The translations under genes and the position numbers were made by a program. A stretch of DNA of 64,000 bases from assembly GCF_002924365.1 (NCBI RefSeq), contig NZ_PQWB01000017.1, positions 237,289 through 301,288 on the forward strand. Reading direction: 5' to 3'. This stretch comes from Chromobacterium alticapitis. Lineage in GTDB: Bacteria; Pseudomonadota; Gammaproteobacteria; Burkholderiales; Chromobacteriaceae. The notes beneath the pieces are model-generated. The model saw only the letters and a program-made list of their open reading frames with translations. It did not search any database and had not been told where the DNA came from. Below are positions 19,462-29,024 of this stretch, in pieces (within the stretch, counting starts at the first letter, position 1; each line of letters opens with the position of its first letter).

Positions 19462-19840
19462 CATTACACGGGAAGCAGAGCAGGAAATGCTTTCCCTTGA
19501 GCTTTCAAGTGAATTAGCATATGGCGATTCAGGTTGGGTCGGCGCAGGCGGAACAGGCCAGCGGCCATGAGCGCGCGTGATGCCCGCCAATAGTATTCGG
19601 CATGCAAAAATGCGATGGGTATAAATGTTTGCCGGCCATCAAGCCATTGATTTACACGGATAGTCCATTGTCGGACAAAGTTTGCATGTTGAGGAAAATG
19701 AATGGAATATTGCGCGTTTTGGGGCTTGAAGTATTCAAAACCCTCTGCGCATAATCAGCGATCCACTCTGGATACAATCGAGTGAAAAAAATTCACCGAC
19801 CCGTTGCTCGCGAGTCGTGACAGAACAAGGAGAGTAGAAG
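19462..19840. other. non-coding region between pyrC and oppA
   Basis: About 380 bases with no credible gene and noticeably more A/T than flanking coding sequence. Apart from the candidate promoter near its 3' end and AAGGAG before the oppA start, I see no repeats or strong hairpins. The length suggests a regulated leader or upstream control region for the opp genes. Confidence 0.5.
19726..19755 (+). promoter_or_regulatory. candidate sigma-70 promoter for oppA
   Basis: TTGAAG (19726-19731) and CATAAT (19750-19755) are separated by 18 bases and lie about 85 bases upstream of the oppA ATG, in the AT-rich intergenic region. Assigned by eye from the consensus only. Confidence 0.35.
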
Positions 19841-21454
19841 ATGACGAACAAACAATCGCTGCAAGTGATCGCCGGCGCCGTCGCGCTGGCGCTGGCCTCC
19901 GGATCCGCCCTGGCCGCCAAGGTGCCCGCCGGCGTCAAGCTGGCCGCCAAGCAGGAACTGACCCGCAACACCGGTTCCGAACCGGAAACCCTGGATCCGG
20001 TCGTAGCCGAATCCGTGCCGGCCAACACCATCACCGCCGACCTGTTCGAAGGCCTGACCCGTCAGGATGCCTACGGCAAGGTTGAGCCGGGTGTGGCCGA
20101 AAGCTGGAAGCAGACCGACGCCACCACCTGGGTATTCCATCTGCGCAAAAACGCCAAGTGGTCCGACGGCAGCCCGGTGACCGCCGGCGACTTCGTCTAC
20201 GGCTGGCAGCGTTTCGTCGATCCGAAAACCGCCTCCCCGTACGCCTCCACCTACGGCATCTTCATCGTGAACGGCAAGGAAATCGCCGAAGGCAAGAAGA
20301 AGCCGTCCGAGCTGGGCGTCAAGGCCATCGACAAGTACACGCTGGAAGTGAAGACCCCGTACCCGGTGCTGTTCATGCCTTCGCTGGTGACCAATACCCA
20401 GCTGGCGCCGCTGCCCAAGGCCACCATCGACAAGTACGGCAAGGATTGGGTGAAGCCGGGCAAAATGGTCAGCAACGGCGCCTTCCAGCTGAAGGATTGG
20501 CAGGTCAACAGCAAGGTCGTGACCGTCAAGAACGCCAACTACTGGGACGCCAAGAACGTTCAGCTGACCCAGATCACCTATCTGCCGATCGAAGACAGCA
20601 ATGCCGACGTCAAGCTGTATGAATCCGGCCAGAACGATTTTGTGCAGCAACTGCCGCCGGGCACCTTCGACAAGTACAAGACCCAGTACCCGAAGGAAAT
20701 CCGCAACGCCGAATTCCTGGGCCTGCGCTACTACTCCTTCAACAACAAGGATGCGCTGCTGAAGGACGTGCGCGTGCGCAAGGCGCTGTCGATGGTGATC
20801 GACCGCGACATCCTGGCCAAGAAAGTCACCGCCGACGGCCAGAACCCGGCCTATAGCGTGATGGTGCATGGCATTTCCGGCGCCGACGCTTCCACCTACG
20901 ACTGGGTGAAGTGGCCGATGGCCAAGCGCGTCGAAGAGGCCAAGAAGCTGCTGGCCGAAGCGGGCGTGAAGCCGGGCACCAAGGTGAAGTTCACCTACAA
21001 CACCAACGACTACCACAAGAAGATGGCCATCTTCGCCGCTTCCGAGTGGAAGTCCAAGCTGGGCCTGAACACCGAGCTGGAAAGCCTGGAGTTCAAGGTG
21101 CTGCTGAAGAAGCGCCATGACGGCGACTTCCAGATCGCCCGCAACGGCTGGAACGCGGACTACAACGACGCCACCACCTTCCTGGCGCTGGTGCAGTGCG
21201 ACAACGACCAGAACGACAACAAGAACTGCAACCCGAAGGCCGAAGAGCTGATCAAGCAAGGCAACCAAACCACGGACGCCGCCAAGCGCAAGCAGCTGTT
21301 CACTCAGGCCGTGAAGATGATCATGGATGACTACCCGATGCTGCCGCTGCTGCAATACACCGCGCCGCGTCTGGTGAAGTCCTACGTCGGCGGCTACGGC
21401 AAGAGCCCGATGGATCGTTACCAAGGCAAGGATCTGTACATCATCGCTCACTGA
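19841..21454 (+). CDS. oppA: oligopeptide ABC transporter, periplasmic substrate-binding protein
   Basis: Periplasmic peptide-binding protein of the SBP_bac_5 family, delivering oligopeptides to OppBCDF. The 537-residue protein begins with a signal peptide (VIAGAVALALASGSALA, cleavage before AKVP). The family opening GSEPETLDPVVAESV follows, with TADLFEGLTR and the C-terminal DYPMLPLLQYTAPRLVK. AAGGAGAG lies upstream of the ATG. It is the first gene of the opp locus. Paired hairpins downstream probably let oppA be made in excess of the membrane components. Confidence 0.95.
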   Translation: MTNKQSLQVIAGAVALALASGSALAAKVPAGVKLAAKQELTRNTGSEPETLDPVVAESVPANTITADLFEGLTRQDAYGKVEPGVAESWKQTDATTWVFHLRKNAKWSDGSPVTAGDFVYGWQRFVDPKTASPYASTYGIFIVNGKEIAEGKKKPSELGVKAIDKYTLEVKTPYPVLFMPSLVTNTQLAPLPKATIDKYGKDWVKPGKMVSNGAFQLKDWQVNSKVVTVKNANYWDAKNVQLTQITYLPIEDSNADVKLYESGQNDFVQQLPPGTFDKYKTQYPKEIRNAEFLGLRYYSFNNKDALLKDVRVRKALSMVIDRDILAKKVTADGQNPAYSVMVHGISGADASTYDWVKWPMAKRVEEAKKLLAEAGVKPGTKVKFTYNTNDYHKKMAIFAASEWKSKLGLNTELESLEFKVLLKKRHDGDFQIARNGWNADYNDATTFLALVQCDNDQNDNKNCNPKAEELIKQGNQTTDAAKRKQLFTQAVKMIMDDYPMLPLLQYTAPRLVKSYVGGYGKSPMDRYQGKDLYIIAH

Positions 21455-21469
21455 GCTTGATGCGCAGAG

Positions 21470-21525
21470 CCAGCGTTCGCGCTGGATGAACGAGAGCCGG
21501 ATGTCCGCTTGGCGGCCATCCGGCT
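21470..21525 (+). other. intercistronic hairpins between oppA and oppB
   Basis: Two perfect stem-loops lie in the 141-base gap. CCAGCG (21470-21475) pairs with CGCTGG (21480-21485). AGCCGGATG (21495-21503) pairs with CATCCGGCT (21517-21525). Neither has a T-tract. Such structures commonly protect the upstream binding-protein message or reduce downstream expression. Confidence 0.55.
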
Positions 21526-21595
21526 TGCGATGTAGATCGGCGGCCAAGGCGCGTGCCTGCGCGGCCGCGTCCTGAGCCGGCCATCGGAGTTTGCT

Positions 21596-22516
21596 ATGTG
21601 GTCTTATACTTTCCGTCGCATCCTGGCGACGATACCCACCCTGCTGGCGGTGATCACCGTCTGTTATTTGCTGCTGCACATGACGCCGGGCGGCCCGTTC
21701 GACACCGAACGCAAGGTGTCCGAGGCGGTGCTGGCCAATCTGCAGGCCAAATACCACCTCGACATGCCGTTGTGGAAGCAATACCTCTATTACTTGAACA
21801 GCCTGCTGCACGGCGACCTCGGCGCGTCGTTCCGTTACGCGGACTGGACCGTCAATGATCTGGTGAGCAAGGCGCTGCCGGTTTCCGCCACGATAGGCGG
21901 CGGCGCCATCCTGATTTCGCTGGTCATCGGCGTCGCGCTCGGCACCATCGCCGCGCTGCGCCAGAACAGCATGATCGATTACCTGGTGATGCTGTTCGGC
22001 AACGTCGGCGGCGCCTTTCCCTCCTTCGTGCTGGGGCCGGTGCTGGTGATGATTTTCGCCATCTGGCTGTCGGTGCTGCCGGCCGGCGGTTGGGATAACT
22101 TCAGTCCCAAGTTCATGATCCTGCCGATCTCGCTCTTGGTGTTCATCAATGTGTCCACCATAGGCCGCGTGATGCGCGGCAGCCTGATCGAAGTGCTGAA
22201 CAGCAACTTCATCCGCACCGCCCGTGCCAAGGGCCTGCCGCTGCGCGTCATCGTGCTGCGCCATGCGCTGAAGCCGGCGCTGATGCCGGTGGTGTCGGTG
22301 ATCGGCCCGCTGGCCATTTCATCCATCACCTCCGCCGTGGTCACCGAGACCGTGTTCAACCTGCCGGGCCTCGGCAAGCTGATCGTCAACGGCGCGTCCA
22401 ACCGCGATTACACGCTGGTGTTGGGCCTGGTGGTGCTGGTGACGGTGATCACCGTGGTGTTCAACCTCCTCGTCGACCTGGCCTACGCCCTGCTCGACCC
22501 CAAGATCCGCTACTGA
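21596..22516 (+). CDS. oppB: oligopeptide ABC transporter permease OppB
   Basis: Inner-membrane permease of the peptide/nickel ABC family. The 306-residue protein has an N-terminal membrane helix after MWSYTFRRIL and about five further segments. The cytoplasmic coupling (EAA) region FIRTARAKGLPLRVIVLRHA contacts the ATPases. The C-terminus GLVVLVTVITVVFNLLVDLAYALLDPKIRY is typical. It pairs with OppC 14 bases downstream. Confidence 0.95.
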   Translation: MWSYTFRRILATIPTLLAVITVCYLLLHMTPGGPFDTERKVSEAVLANLQAKYHLDMPLWKQYLYYLNSLLHGDLGASFRYADWTVNDLVSKALPVSATIGGGAILISLVIGVALGTIAALRQNSMIDYLVMLFGNVGGAFPSFVLGPVLVMIFAIWLSVLPAGGWDNFSPKFMILPISLLVFINVSTIGRVMRGSLIEVLNSNFIRTARAKGLPLRVIVLRHALKPALMPVVSVIGPLAISSITSAVVTETVFNLPGLGKLIVNGASNRDYTLVLGLVVLVTVITVVFNLLVDLAYALLDPKIRY

Positions 22517-22530
22517 GGGGGCGTGGGAAA

Positions 22531-23445
22531 ATGATGAAGAGCAAACAAGCCGCAGCCGTGGCGGCAATGGAAAACGGTTTGAGCGAAGCGGCGATGGAAG
22601 GCCGCAGCCTGTGGCGCGACGCGCGCATCCGCTTCTTCCGCAACAAGGCCGCCGTGGTCAGCCTGGTGCTGCTGACCATCGTCACGCTGGCCTGTGTTTT
22701 CGGTCCCATGCTGCTGTCCAACGGCTATGCCGACACCGACTGGGACGCCATGAGCGAAGCGCCGACGCTGCATAATATGCACTTGTTCGGCACCGACGCG
22801 CTGGGCCGCGACCTACTGGTGCGCTGCCTGATGGGCGGCCGCATCTCGCTGATGGTGGGCGCGCTGGCGACCATCGCCTCGGTGATTCTCGGCATCGTCT
22901 GGGGCGCTACCGCCGGCTTCCTCGGCGGCAAGATCGATTCGCTGATGATGCGCATCGTGGACATGATGTACGCCGTGCCCTATCTGCTGATCGCCATCCT
23001 GATGGTGACGCTGCTGGGCCGCGAGTTTTACCTGGTGGTGCTGACCATCACCGTGTTCTCGTGGATGGATATGGCGCGCGTGGTGCGCGGCCAGACCCTG
23101 GCGATCAAGTCCAAGGAGTACGTGGAGGCGGCGCACGCGATTGGCGTGTCCACCCCCACCATCATCTTCCGCCACATCGTGCCCAACCTCTTGGGCATCG
23201 TGGTGATTTACACCACGGTGACGGTGCCGGGCGTGATCCTGACCGAATCCGTGTTGTCCTTCCTGGGCCTGGGCGTGCAAGAGCCGATGACCAGCTGGGG
23301 CGTGTTGATCCAGGACGGCGCCGGCGTGATGGACACCACGCCGTGGATTCTGCTGTTCCCGGCCGGCATGCTGTCCCTGACGCTTTACTGTGCCAACTAC
23401 ATCGGCGACGGCCTGCGCGACGCGCTGGACCCGAAGGACCGCTGA
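22531..23445 (+). CDS. oppC: oligopeptide ABC transporter permease OppC
   Basis: Second membrane permease of the oligopeptide importer. The 304-residue protein has a cytoplasmic N-terminal helix, SLWRDARIRFFRNKAAV, typical of OppC/DppC. FGTDALGRDLLVRCLMGGR follows, then the coupling motif YVEAAHAIGVSTPTIIFRHI and FLGLGVQEPMTSWG near the C-terminus. Two adjacent ATGs at the start leave one residue of ambiguity. It lies within the oppBCDF operon. Confidence 0.95.
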   Translation: MMKSKQAAAVAAMENGLSEAAMEGRSLWRDARIRFFRNKAAVVSLVLLTIVTLACVFGPMLLSNGYADTDWDAMSEAPTLHNMHLFGTDALGRDLLVRCLMGGRISLMVGALATIASVILGIVWGATAGFLGGKIDSLMMRIVDMMYAVPYLLIAILMVTLLGREFYLVVLTITVFSWMDMARVVRGQTLAIKSKEYVEAAHAIGVSTPTIIFRHIVPNLLGIVVIYTTVTVPGVILTESVLSFLGLGVQEPMTSWGVLIQDGAGVMDTTPWILLFPAGMLSLTLYCANYIGDGLRDALDPKDR

Positions 23446-23468
23446 CCCCAGGATAGACGAGGCAAGAC

Positions 23469-24462
<994 letters not shown>

Positions 24463-24470
<8 letters not shown>

Positions 24471-25452
24471 GAACAAGCAAGCGCTGCTGTCGGTGCGCAA
24501 CGTCAAGGTGCATTTCCAGGTCAAGGGCGGCGACGCCTGGCCGTGGAGCCCCAAGAAAACGCTGAAGGCGGTGGACGGCGTCAGCTTCGACCTCTATCCC
24601 GGCGAGACGCTGGGCGTGGTGGGCGAGTCCGGCTGCGGCAAGTCCACCTTGTCCCGCGCCATCCTGAACCTGATCCCGGCCACCGAGGGCGAGATCGTGT
24701 GGATGGGCAAGGACCTGCGCAAGGGCAGCGCCAAAGACTGGCTGAACGTGCGCAAGGACATCCAGATGATCTTCCAGGATCCGTTGGCCTCCTTGAACCC
24801 GCGCATGACCATCGCCCAGATCATCGGCGAGCCGCTGCGCGTGCACAAGCCGGAGCTGTCCTCGGAAGAGGTGATGAAGCGCGTCAAGGCGATGATGAAG
24901 CGCGTCGGCCTGCGCGAACAGATGATCAACCGTTATCCGCACGAGTTCTCCGGCGGCCAGTGCCAGCGCATCGGCATCGCCCGCGCGCTGATCCTGGAGC
25001 CGAAGCTGATCATCTGCGACGAGCCGGTGTCCGCGCTGGACGTGTCCATCCAGGCGCAGATCATCAATCTGCTGAAAGAGCTGCAGCGCGAGATGGGCCT
25101 GGCGCTGATCTTCATCGCCCACGATCTGGCGGTGGTCAAGCACATTTCCGACCGCATCCTGGTGATGTATCTGGGCCGCGAGATGGAGCTGGCGCAGAAG
25201 CACGCGCTGTACGACGTGCCCTCGCACCCGTACACCCGCGCGCTGCTGTCGGCCATCCCCATTCCGGACCCGAAGCTGGAAAAAAACAAGACCATCCAGA
25301 TCCTGCAGGGCGATCTGCCCAGCCCGATCAACCCGCCGTCCGGCTGCGTGTTCCGCACGCGCTGCCCGCTGGCGGAGACCCGCTGCGCCGAGGAGGTGCC
25401 CAAGCTGCGCCGCCTCAGCGAGGACACGCAGGCTTCCTGCCTGCTGGCCTGA
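24463..25452 (+). CDS. oppF: oligopeptide ABC transporter ATP-binding protein OppF
   Basis: Second ATPase of the peptide importer, partner of OppD. The 329-residue protein has Walker A GESGCGKSTLS, MIFQDPLASLNPRMT, signature FSGGQCQRIGIARAL, Walker B IICDEPVSALD and H-loop IAHDLAVV. The C-terminal extension includes CVFRTRCPLAETRC, the counterpart of the cysteine cluster in OppD. It ends the operon, with an intrinsic terminator 12 bases downstream. Confidence 0.96.
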
Positions 25453-25464
25453 GCCAGGAGCCTC

Positions 25465-25489
25465 AACGCCGCCGTCAGGCGGCGTTTTT
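25465..25489 (+). terminator. Rho-independent terminator of the opp operon
   Basis: AACGCCGCC (25465-25473) pairs with GGCGGCGTT (25478-25486) around a GTCA loop, followed by TTT. It directly follows oppF. Confidence 0.88.
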
Positions 25490-25536
25490 CATGGCTGCTG
25501 ATATATGCTGAAGCATCCCCAACAAGGAGAACGAAG

Positions 25537-25959
25537 ATGGGCAATCACACGGCGGTTTCCCTGGCCAGCGCCTTCCTCACCAAGCAGTGGCAGGAGCAGC
25601 TCATGCAGCAGACGGAGGGCGGCTGCGAGCTGAAGCGCGCCAGCATCGTCAATGAGCTGAGCGGTCCGCTGCAAGGCGAGGGCAGGTTGGAGTACCAACT
25701 GATGTATCCGGTCGAGCCGGGCGACGACGTGGTCTTTATGGGTTTCGAGCAAGTGGTGGCGAGCTGGGGCGATTTGCAAGGCAGCTTCGTGCTGCGCCAT
25801 GACGGCGTGTATTCCCAGGTCTCCGGCGCCAACGGCACTTTGACCGTGGTGCCTGGCAGCGGCAGCGGCGGTTTTGCGGGCATCCGCGGCGAGGGCCAAT
25901 TGATCGCCAAGGCCGGCGAACATGGCGGCGAATATCGTCTTACGCTGAAATTGTCTTGA
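25537..25959 (+). CDS. DUF3224 domain-containing protein
   Basis: A 140-residue protein matching my recollection of DUF3224: a small beta-barrel-like fold with no known activity. Visible features are ASIVNELSGPLQGEGRLEYQL near residues 37-57, a central strand-rich stretch with GSFVLRHDGVY, and GSGSGGFAGIRGEGQL near the C-terminus. No signal peptide or membrane segment. AAGGAG lies a suitable distance before the ATG. It is a single gene; its context gives no functional clue. Confidence 0.8.
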   Translation: MGNHTAVSLASAFLTKQWQEQLMQQTEGGCELKRASIVNELSGPLQGEGRLEYQLMYPVEPGDDVVFMGFEQVVASWGDLQGSFVLRHDGVYSQVSGANGTLTVVPGSGSGGFAGIRGEGQLIAKAGEHGGEYRLTLKLS

Positions 25960-26138
25960 AGCTGGGCTGGCCTTGCGCGGCCAAGCCGGGTTCGCGCGGC
26001 TAGCCTTGCGTTTCCTTGATAAATGGTTATGCTCAATACCTTTTGAGTCGCGACCTTCCCATCCCTTGGGGATGGCTTGGGCGCCAGTCAGAATCGCCGC
26101 CGGCTTTAGCTGGTGGCTTCCATTTTCAGGAACGAGGA

Positions 26139-26849
26139 ATGCCACACGCACAACAAGAATATTCAGTGCGGCTGCAATGGGGGCTGGAAGCGGCGCGGCA
26201 GCTGAGCGGGCAGGCGGATAGCTGCGTCGTCATCGATGTGTTGTCGTTCAGCACCAGCGTCGATGTCGCCTGCGGCAATGGCGTGGTGGTGCTGCCATAT
26301 CGCTTCAACGATGACAGCGCCAAGGAGTATGCGGAGAGCCGGCAGGCAGTGCTGGCAGGCAAACGCAGCCGCACCCGGCCCTCCTTGTCGCCGGTCTCGC
26401 TGAAACATCTGGCTTTTGGCAGCCGGCTGGTGTTGCCGTCGCCTAACGGCGCCGCCATCAGCTTGGCCTGCGAGTCGAAACAGACCATCGCCGCTTGTCT
26501 GCGCAATGCCGCCGCCGTGGCGGATTACCTGAACCGGCAAGGCGGCTCCGCGCTGTTGATCGCCGCCGGCGAGCTGAATGCTGACGGGGCGCTGCGTTTC
26601 GCCTACGAGGACTTCCTCGGCGCAGGCGCCATCATTGAACAATTGACGGGCAGCAAGTCGCCGGAGGCGCTGGCGGCCGAGGCGGCCTTTGTGCTGGCGC
26701 GCAACGATATCGAGCAGCAACTGAGGCATGGCATGTCCGCCAGCGAACTGAGCGAGCGCGGCTATCCGGAGGACGTGGTGTTGGCGGCGCAGCTGAACGT
26801 CAGCGTCTGCGTGCCGGTGTTGCGCGACGGCGAGTACCGCCCGGCCTGA
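26139..26849 (+). CDS. 2-phosphosulfolactate phosphatase family protein (ComB-like)
   Basis: A 236-residue member of the ComB family, Mg2+-dependent phosphatases that release sulfolactate from 2-phosphosulfolactate in coenzyme M-type pathways. Conserved stretches are CVVIDVLSFSTSVDVACGNG near the N-terminus, LPSPNGAAISL, and a C-terminal Glu/Asp-rich helical part. ATG 26139 is chosen because AGGA at 26128-26131 sits seven bases upstream. The frame is open to 26016 but without support. No sulfolactate or coenzyme M partner is nearby, so the true substrate is uncertain. Confidence 0.8.
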   Translation: MPHAQQEYSVRLQWGLEAARQLSGQADSCVVIDVLSFSTSVDVACGNGVVVLPYRFNDDSAKEYAESRQAVLAGKRSRTRPSLSPVSLKHLAFGSRLVLPSPNGAAISLACESKQTIAACLRNAAAVADYLNRQGGSALLIAAGELNADGALRFAYEDFLGAGAIIEQLTGSKSPEALAAEAAFVLARNDIEQQLRHGMSASELSERGYPEDVVLAAQLNVSVCVPVLRDGEYRPA

Positions 26850-26909
26850 GCAAGCGGCTATCATGGGGCATGCCGCCCGCGTCCGGGCGGCCATCTCCAG
26901 GGAGCTTTC

Positions 26910-27242
26910 ATGTTGCCAGCCAGAATGGTCACCACCACTTTTGAACTACCCGGCTACCGGGTCACCGCCAATCTGGGCGTAGTGCGCGGCATCACCGTGC
27001 GTTCGCGCTCGGTCGTCGGCAATTTCCTGGGTGGATTGCAGACCTTGTTCGGCGGCAATATCACGGTCTATACCAGCCTGTGCGAACAGGCGCGCTCCGA
27101 AACCTACGCTCTGATGTGCGACCACGCGGCGGCGCTGGGCGCCAACGCGGTGATAGGCATGCGCTACGACGCCACAGATTTGATGGCCGGCCTGACCGAG
27201 GTGCTGTGCTACGGCACCGCGGTGCGGGTGGAGCCGCTATAG
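26910..27242 (+). CDS. YbjQ family protein (UPF0145)
   Basis: A 110-residue homologue of YbjQ, a small pentamer-forming family of unknown function sometimes called heavy-metal-binding-domain proteins. Recognisable features are NLGVVRGITVRSRSVVGN near residues 21-38, ARSETYALMCDHAAALGANAVIGMRYDAT (central) and a conserved end EVLCYGTAVRVE. GGGAGC lies upstream of ATG 26910; ATG 26925 is a possible later start. Confidence 0.87.
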   Translation: MLPARMVTTTFELPGYRVTANLGVVRGITVRSRSVVGNFLGGLQTLFGGNITVYTSLCEQARSETYALMCDHAAALGANAVIGMRYDATDLMAGLTEVLCYGTAVRVEPL

Positions 27243-27245
27243 CCC

Positions 27246-27262
27246 GCATTGCCAATGCTTTT
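27246..27262 (+). terminator. small hairpin with T-tract after ybjQ homologue
   Basis: GCATT (27246-27250) and AATGC (27254-27258) form a short stem followed by TTTT. A weak intrinsic terminator candidate just after the stop codon. Confidence 0.4.
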
Positions 27263-27275
27263 GGCATGAAGGAGA

Positions 27276-28196
27276 ATGGCCGCTCCATTCGACTCTCTTG
27301 CTATCGCCATGTTCGCCATTCGCGCTTTCGCCGGCTTGTTGGCCGGTTCGCTCTTGGCCTGGAGCGCCGAGGCATCGGCCCTGGATCTGAGCGCCCTGTG
27401 GGACTTCGATCATCCCGCCCTCAGCGAACAGCGCTTCCGCGCCGCCCAGACGACGGCCGCGCCCGACGATTTCCTGATCCTGCAAACCCAGATCGCTCGC
27501 AGCTACGGCCTGCGCGGCGATTTTGTCCAGGCGCGCGCGCTGTTGTCTGCCGTGCAGCCGCGTTTGGCCGGCGCGGGCCTGCAGGCGCAGGCGCGCTACT
27601 GGCTGGAGTGGGGCCGCAGCTGGGTGTCCGCCACGCATCCCCGGGAGCAGCTGAGCGAAGACGCGCGCAAGCAAGCGCGCGCCGCGTATCTGCAGGCGGA
27701 CGCGCTGGCGCGGAGCGGCGGGCTGGACGCGCTGGCGATAGACGCGCAGCACATGCTGGCGCTAGTGGAGACCGATGCGGCGGCACAACTGCGCTGGAAC
27801 CGAGAGGCGTTGCGGCTGGCCGAAACCTCAGGGCAAGCGAACGCCCGCCAATGGCGCGCCAGCCTGCGCAACAACATCGGCTGCGTGCTGTACCAGCAAG
27901 GCGACTATCCCAAAGCCTTGGATGAATTCCAGCAAGCGCTGGCGCTGCGCCAGCAGGGCGGCGATGCCGCCGCCACCCGCGTGGCGTGGTGGATGGTGGC
28001 CTGGACGCTGCATGCCATGAAACGGCAGGACGAAGCGTTGGCCATACAGCTTCGCCTGGAGCGGGAAAACGCCGCGGCCGGCGATCCCGATCCCGACGTG
28101 TTCGACGAACTGGCCAAGCTGTACCGCGAGCGCGGCGACGGCAAGCTGGCCGACCATTATGAAACGCTGCGCCAGCAGGCGCAGGCGGCGGGGTGA
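27276..28196 (+). CDS. secreted tetratricopeptide-repeat protein
   Basis: A 306-residue protein with an N-terminal signal-like segment (FAIRAFAGLLAGSLLAWSAEASA), so probably periplasmic. The rest is helical. A TPR-like unit at about 200-235 reads RNNIGCVLYQQGDYPKALDEF, with weaker repeats before and after, and the C-terminus ends DELAKLYRERGDGKLADHYE. Start is uncertain: ATG 27276 has GGAG only one base away, while ATG 27309 has no ribosome site but gives a cleaner signal peptide. Likely a scaffold; the partner is unknown. Confidence 0.75.
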   Translation: MAAPFDSLAIAMFAIRAFAGLLAGSLLAWSAEASALDLSALWDFDHPALSEQRFRAAQTTAAPDDFLILQTQIARSYGLRGDFVQARALLSAVQPRLAGAGLQAQARYWLEWGRSWVSATHPREQLSEDARKQARAAYLQADALARSGGLDALAIDAQHMLALVETDAAAQLRWNREALRLAETSGQANARQWRASLRNNIGCVLYQQGDYPKALDEFQQALALRQQGGDAAATRVAWWMVAWTLHAMKRQDEALAIQLRLERENAAAGDPDPDVFDELAKLYRERGDGKLADHYETLRQQAQAAG

Positions 28197-28202
28197 ACAT
28201 CG

Positions 28203-28221
28203 GCGGCGGCCTGCCGCTTTT
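28203..28221 (+). terminator. candidate terminator after TPR gene
   Basis: GCGGC (28203-28207) pairs with GCCGC (28213-28217) and runs into TTTT. The stem is short but GC-rich and sits seven bases after the stop codon. Confidence 0.45.
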
Positions 28222-28278
28222 CATCAGGCCTGGCCGGCGTCAGGCGCAGCGTTGCGCATGGTCGTTTAGGGAGGGGCT

Positions 28279-29007
28279 ATGGATTTGCAATTGCGGGGCA
28301 AGCGCATCGTGGTGACCGGAGGCTCGGCCGGCATAGGCGCGGCCATCGTCAAAACGCTGGCGGAGGAAGGGGCGGAAGTATTCTGCTGCGCGCGCGACGG
28401 CGCGCGGCTGGACGCTTTTTTGAGCGAACTGCCCCGCGAGTGGCGGGTGCATGGCCGCGCGCTGGATGCGCGGGATAGATCGGCCCTGCTGGCCTGGCTG
28501 CGCGACATCGGCGCTTTCGATGGCCTGGTGGCCAATGTCAGCGCGCTCAGCGGCGGCTGGCGGGAGTCCATCGCCACCGATATGGAGGCCACCATCGCCT
28601 TGATGGAGGCTGCGGAGCCTTACTTGCGCCAGTCGTCCAGCGCGGCCATTTGTTATATCGGCTCGGTGTCGGCATCCTTGCTCATGCCGCAGGCCGAGGG
28701 CTATGGCGCGGTCAAGGCGGCGATGGCGCATTACATGAAAAGCCTGTCCTGCCGGCTCTTGCCCGCGGTGCGGGTGAACACGGTCTCTCCGGGCGCCACC
28801 GAGTTTCCCGGCGGTCTGTGGGACCGGCTGAAACAGGACGCGCCCGATGAGTATCAGAGGCGGCTGGCCGAATATCCGCTGGGCCGCTTCGCCGCGCCGG
28901 AGGAGGTGGCGAGGGTGGCGGCCTTCCTGGTCAGCCCGGCCACCAGCTTCGTTTCCGGCGCCAACTGGTATGTGGACGGCGGGTCCAGCCAATTGGTGCA
29001 GTTCTGA
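28279..29007 (+). CDS. SDR family oxidoreductase
   Basis: A 242-residue short-chain dehydrogenase/reductase. The Rossmann cofactor loop VTGGSAGIGAAI is near residues 12-23. NVSALSG stands in the NNAG position. The catalytic set has Ser in IGSVSAS and YGAVK (Tyr-x3-Lys). The C-terminal GANWYVDGGSSQ is typical of classical SDRs. The NNAG motif is altered to ANVSA, a modest deviation. GGGAGGGGCT gives a good ribosome site. Substrate is not predictable. It lies 17 bases before cdh on the same strand, so co-transcription is possible. Confidence 0.88.
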   Translation: MDLQLRGKRIVVTGGSAGIGAAIVKTLAEEGAEVFCCARDGARLDAFLSELPREWRVHGRALDARDRSALLAWLRDIGAFDGLVANVSALSGGWRESIATDMEATIALMEAAEPYLRQSSSAAICYIGSVSASLLMPQAEGYGAVKAAMAHYMKSLSCRLLPAVRVNTVSPGATEFPGGLWDRLKQDAPDEYQRRLAEYPLGRFAAPEEVARVAAFLVSPATSFVSGANWYVDGGSSQLVQF

Positions 29008-29024
29008 TCGTTAGAGAACCCACA

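Noticed and set aside
19793-22264. An 823-codon minus-strand open frame under oppA and oppB
   Set aside because: Antisense to clear transporter genes, with repetitive His/Gln/Val composition and no recognisable domain.
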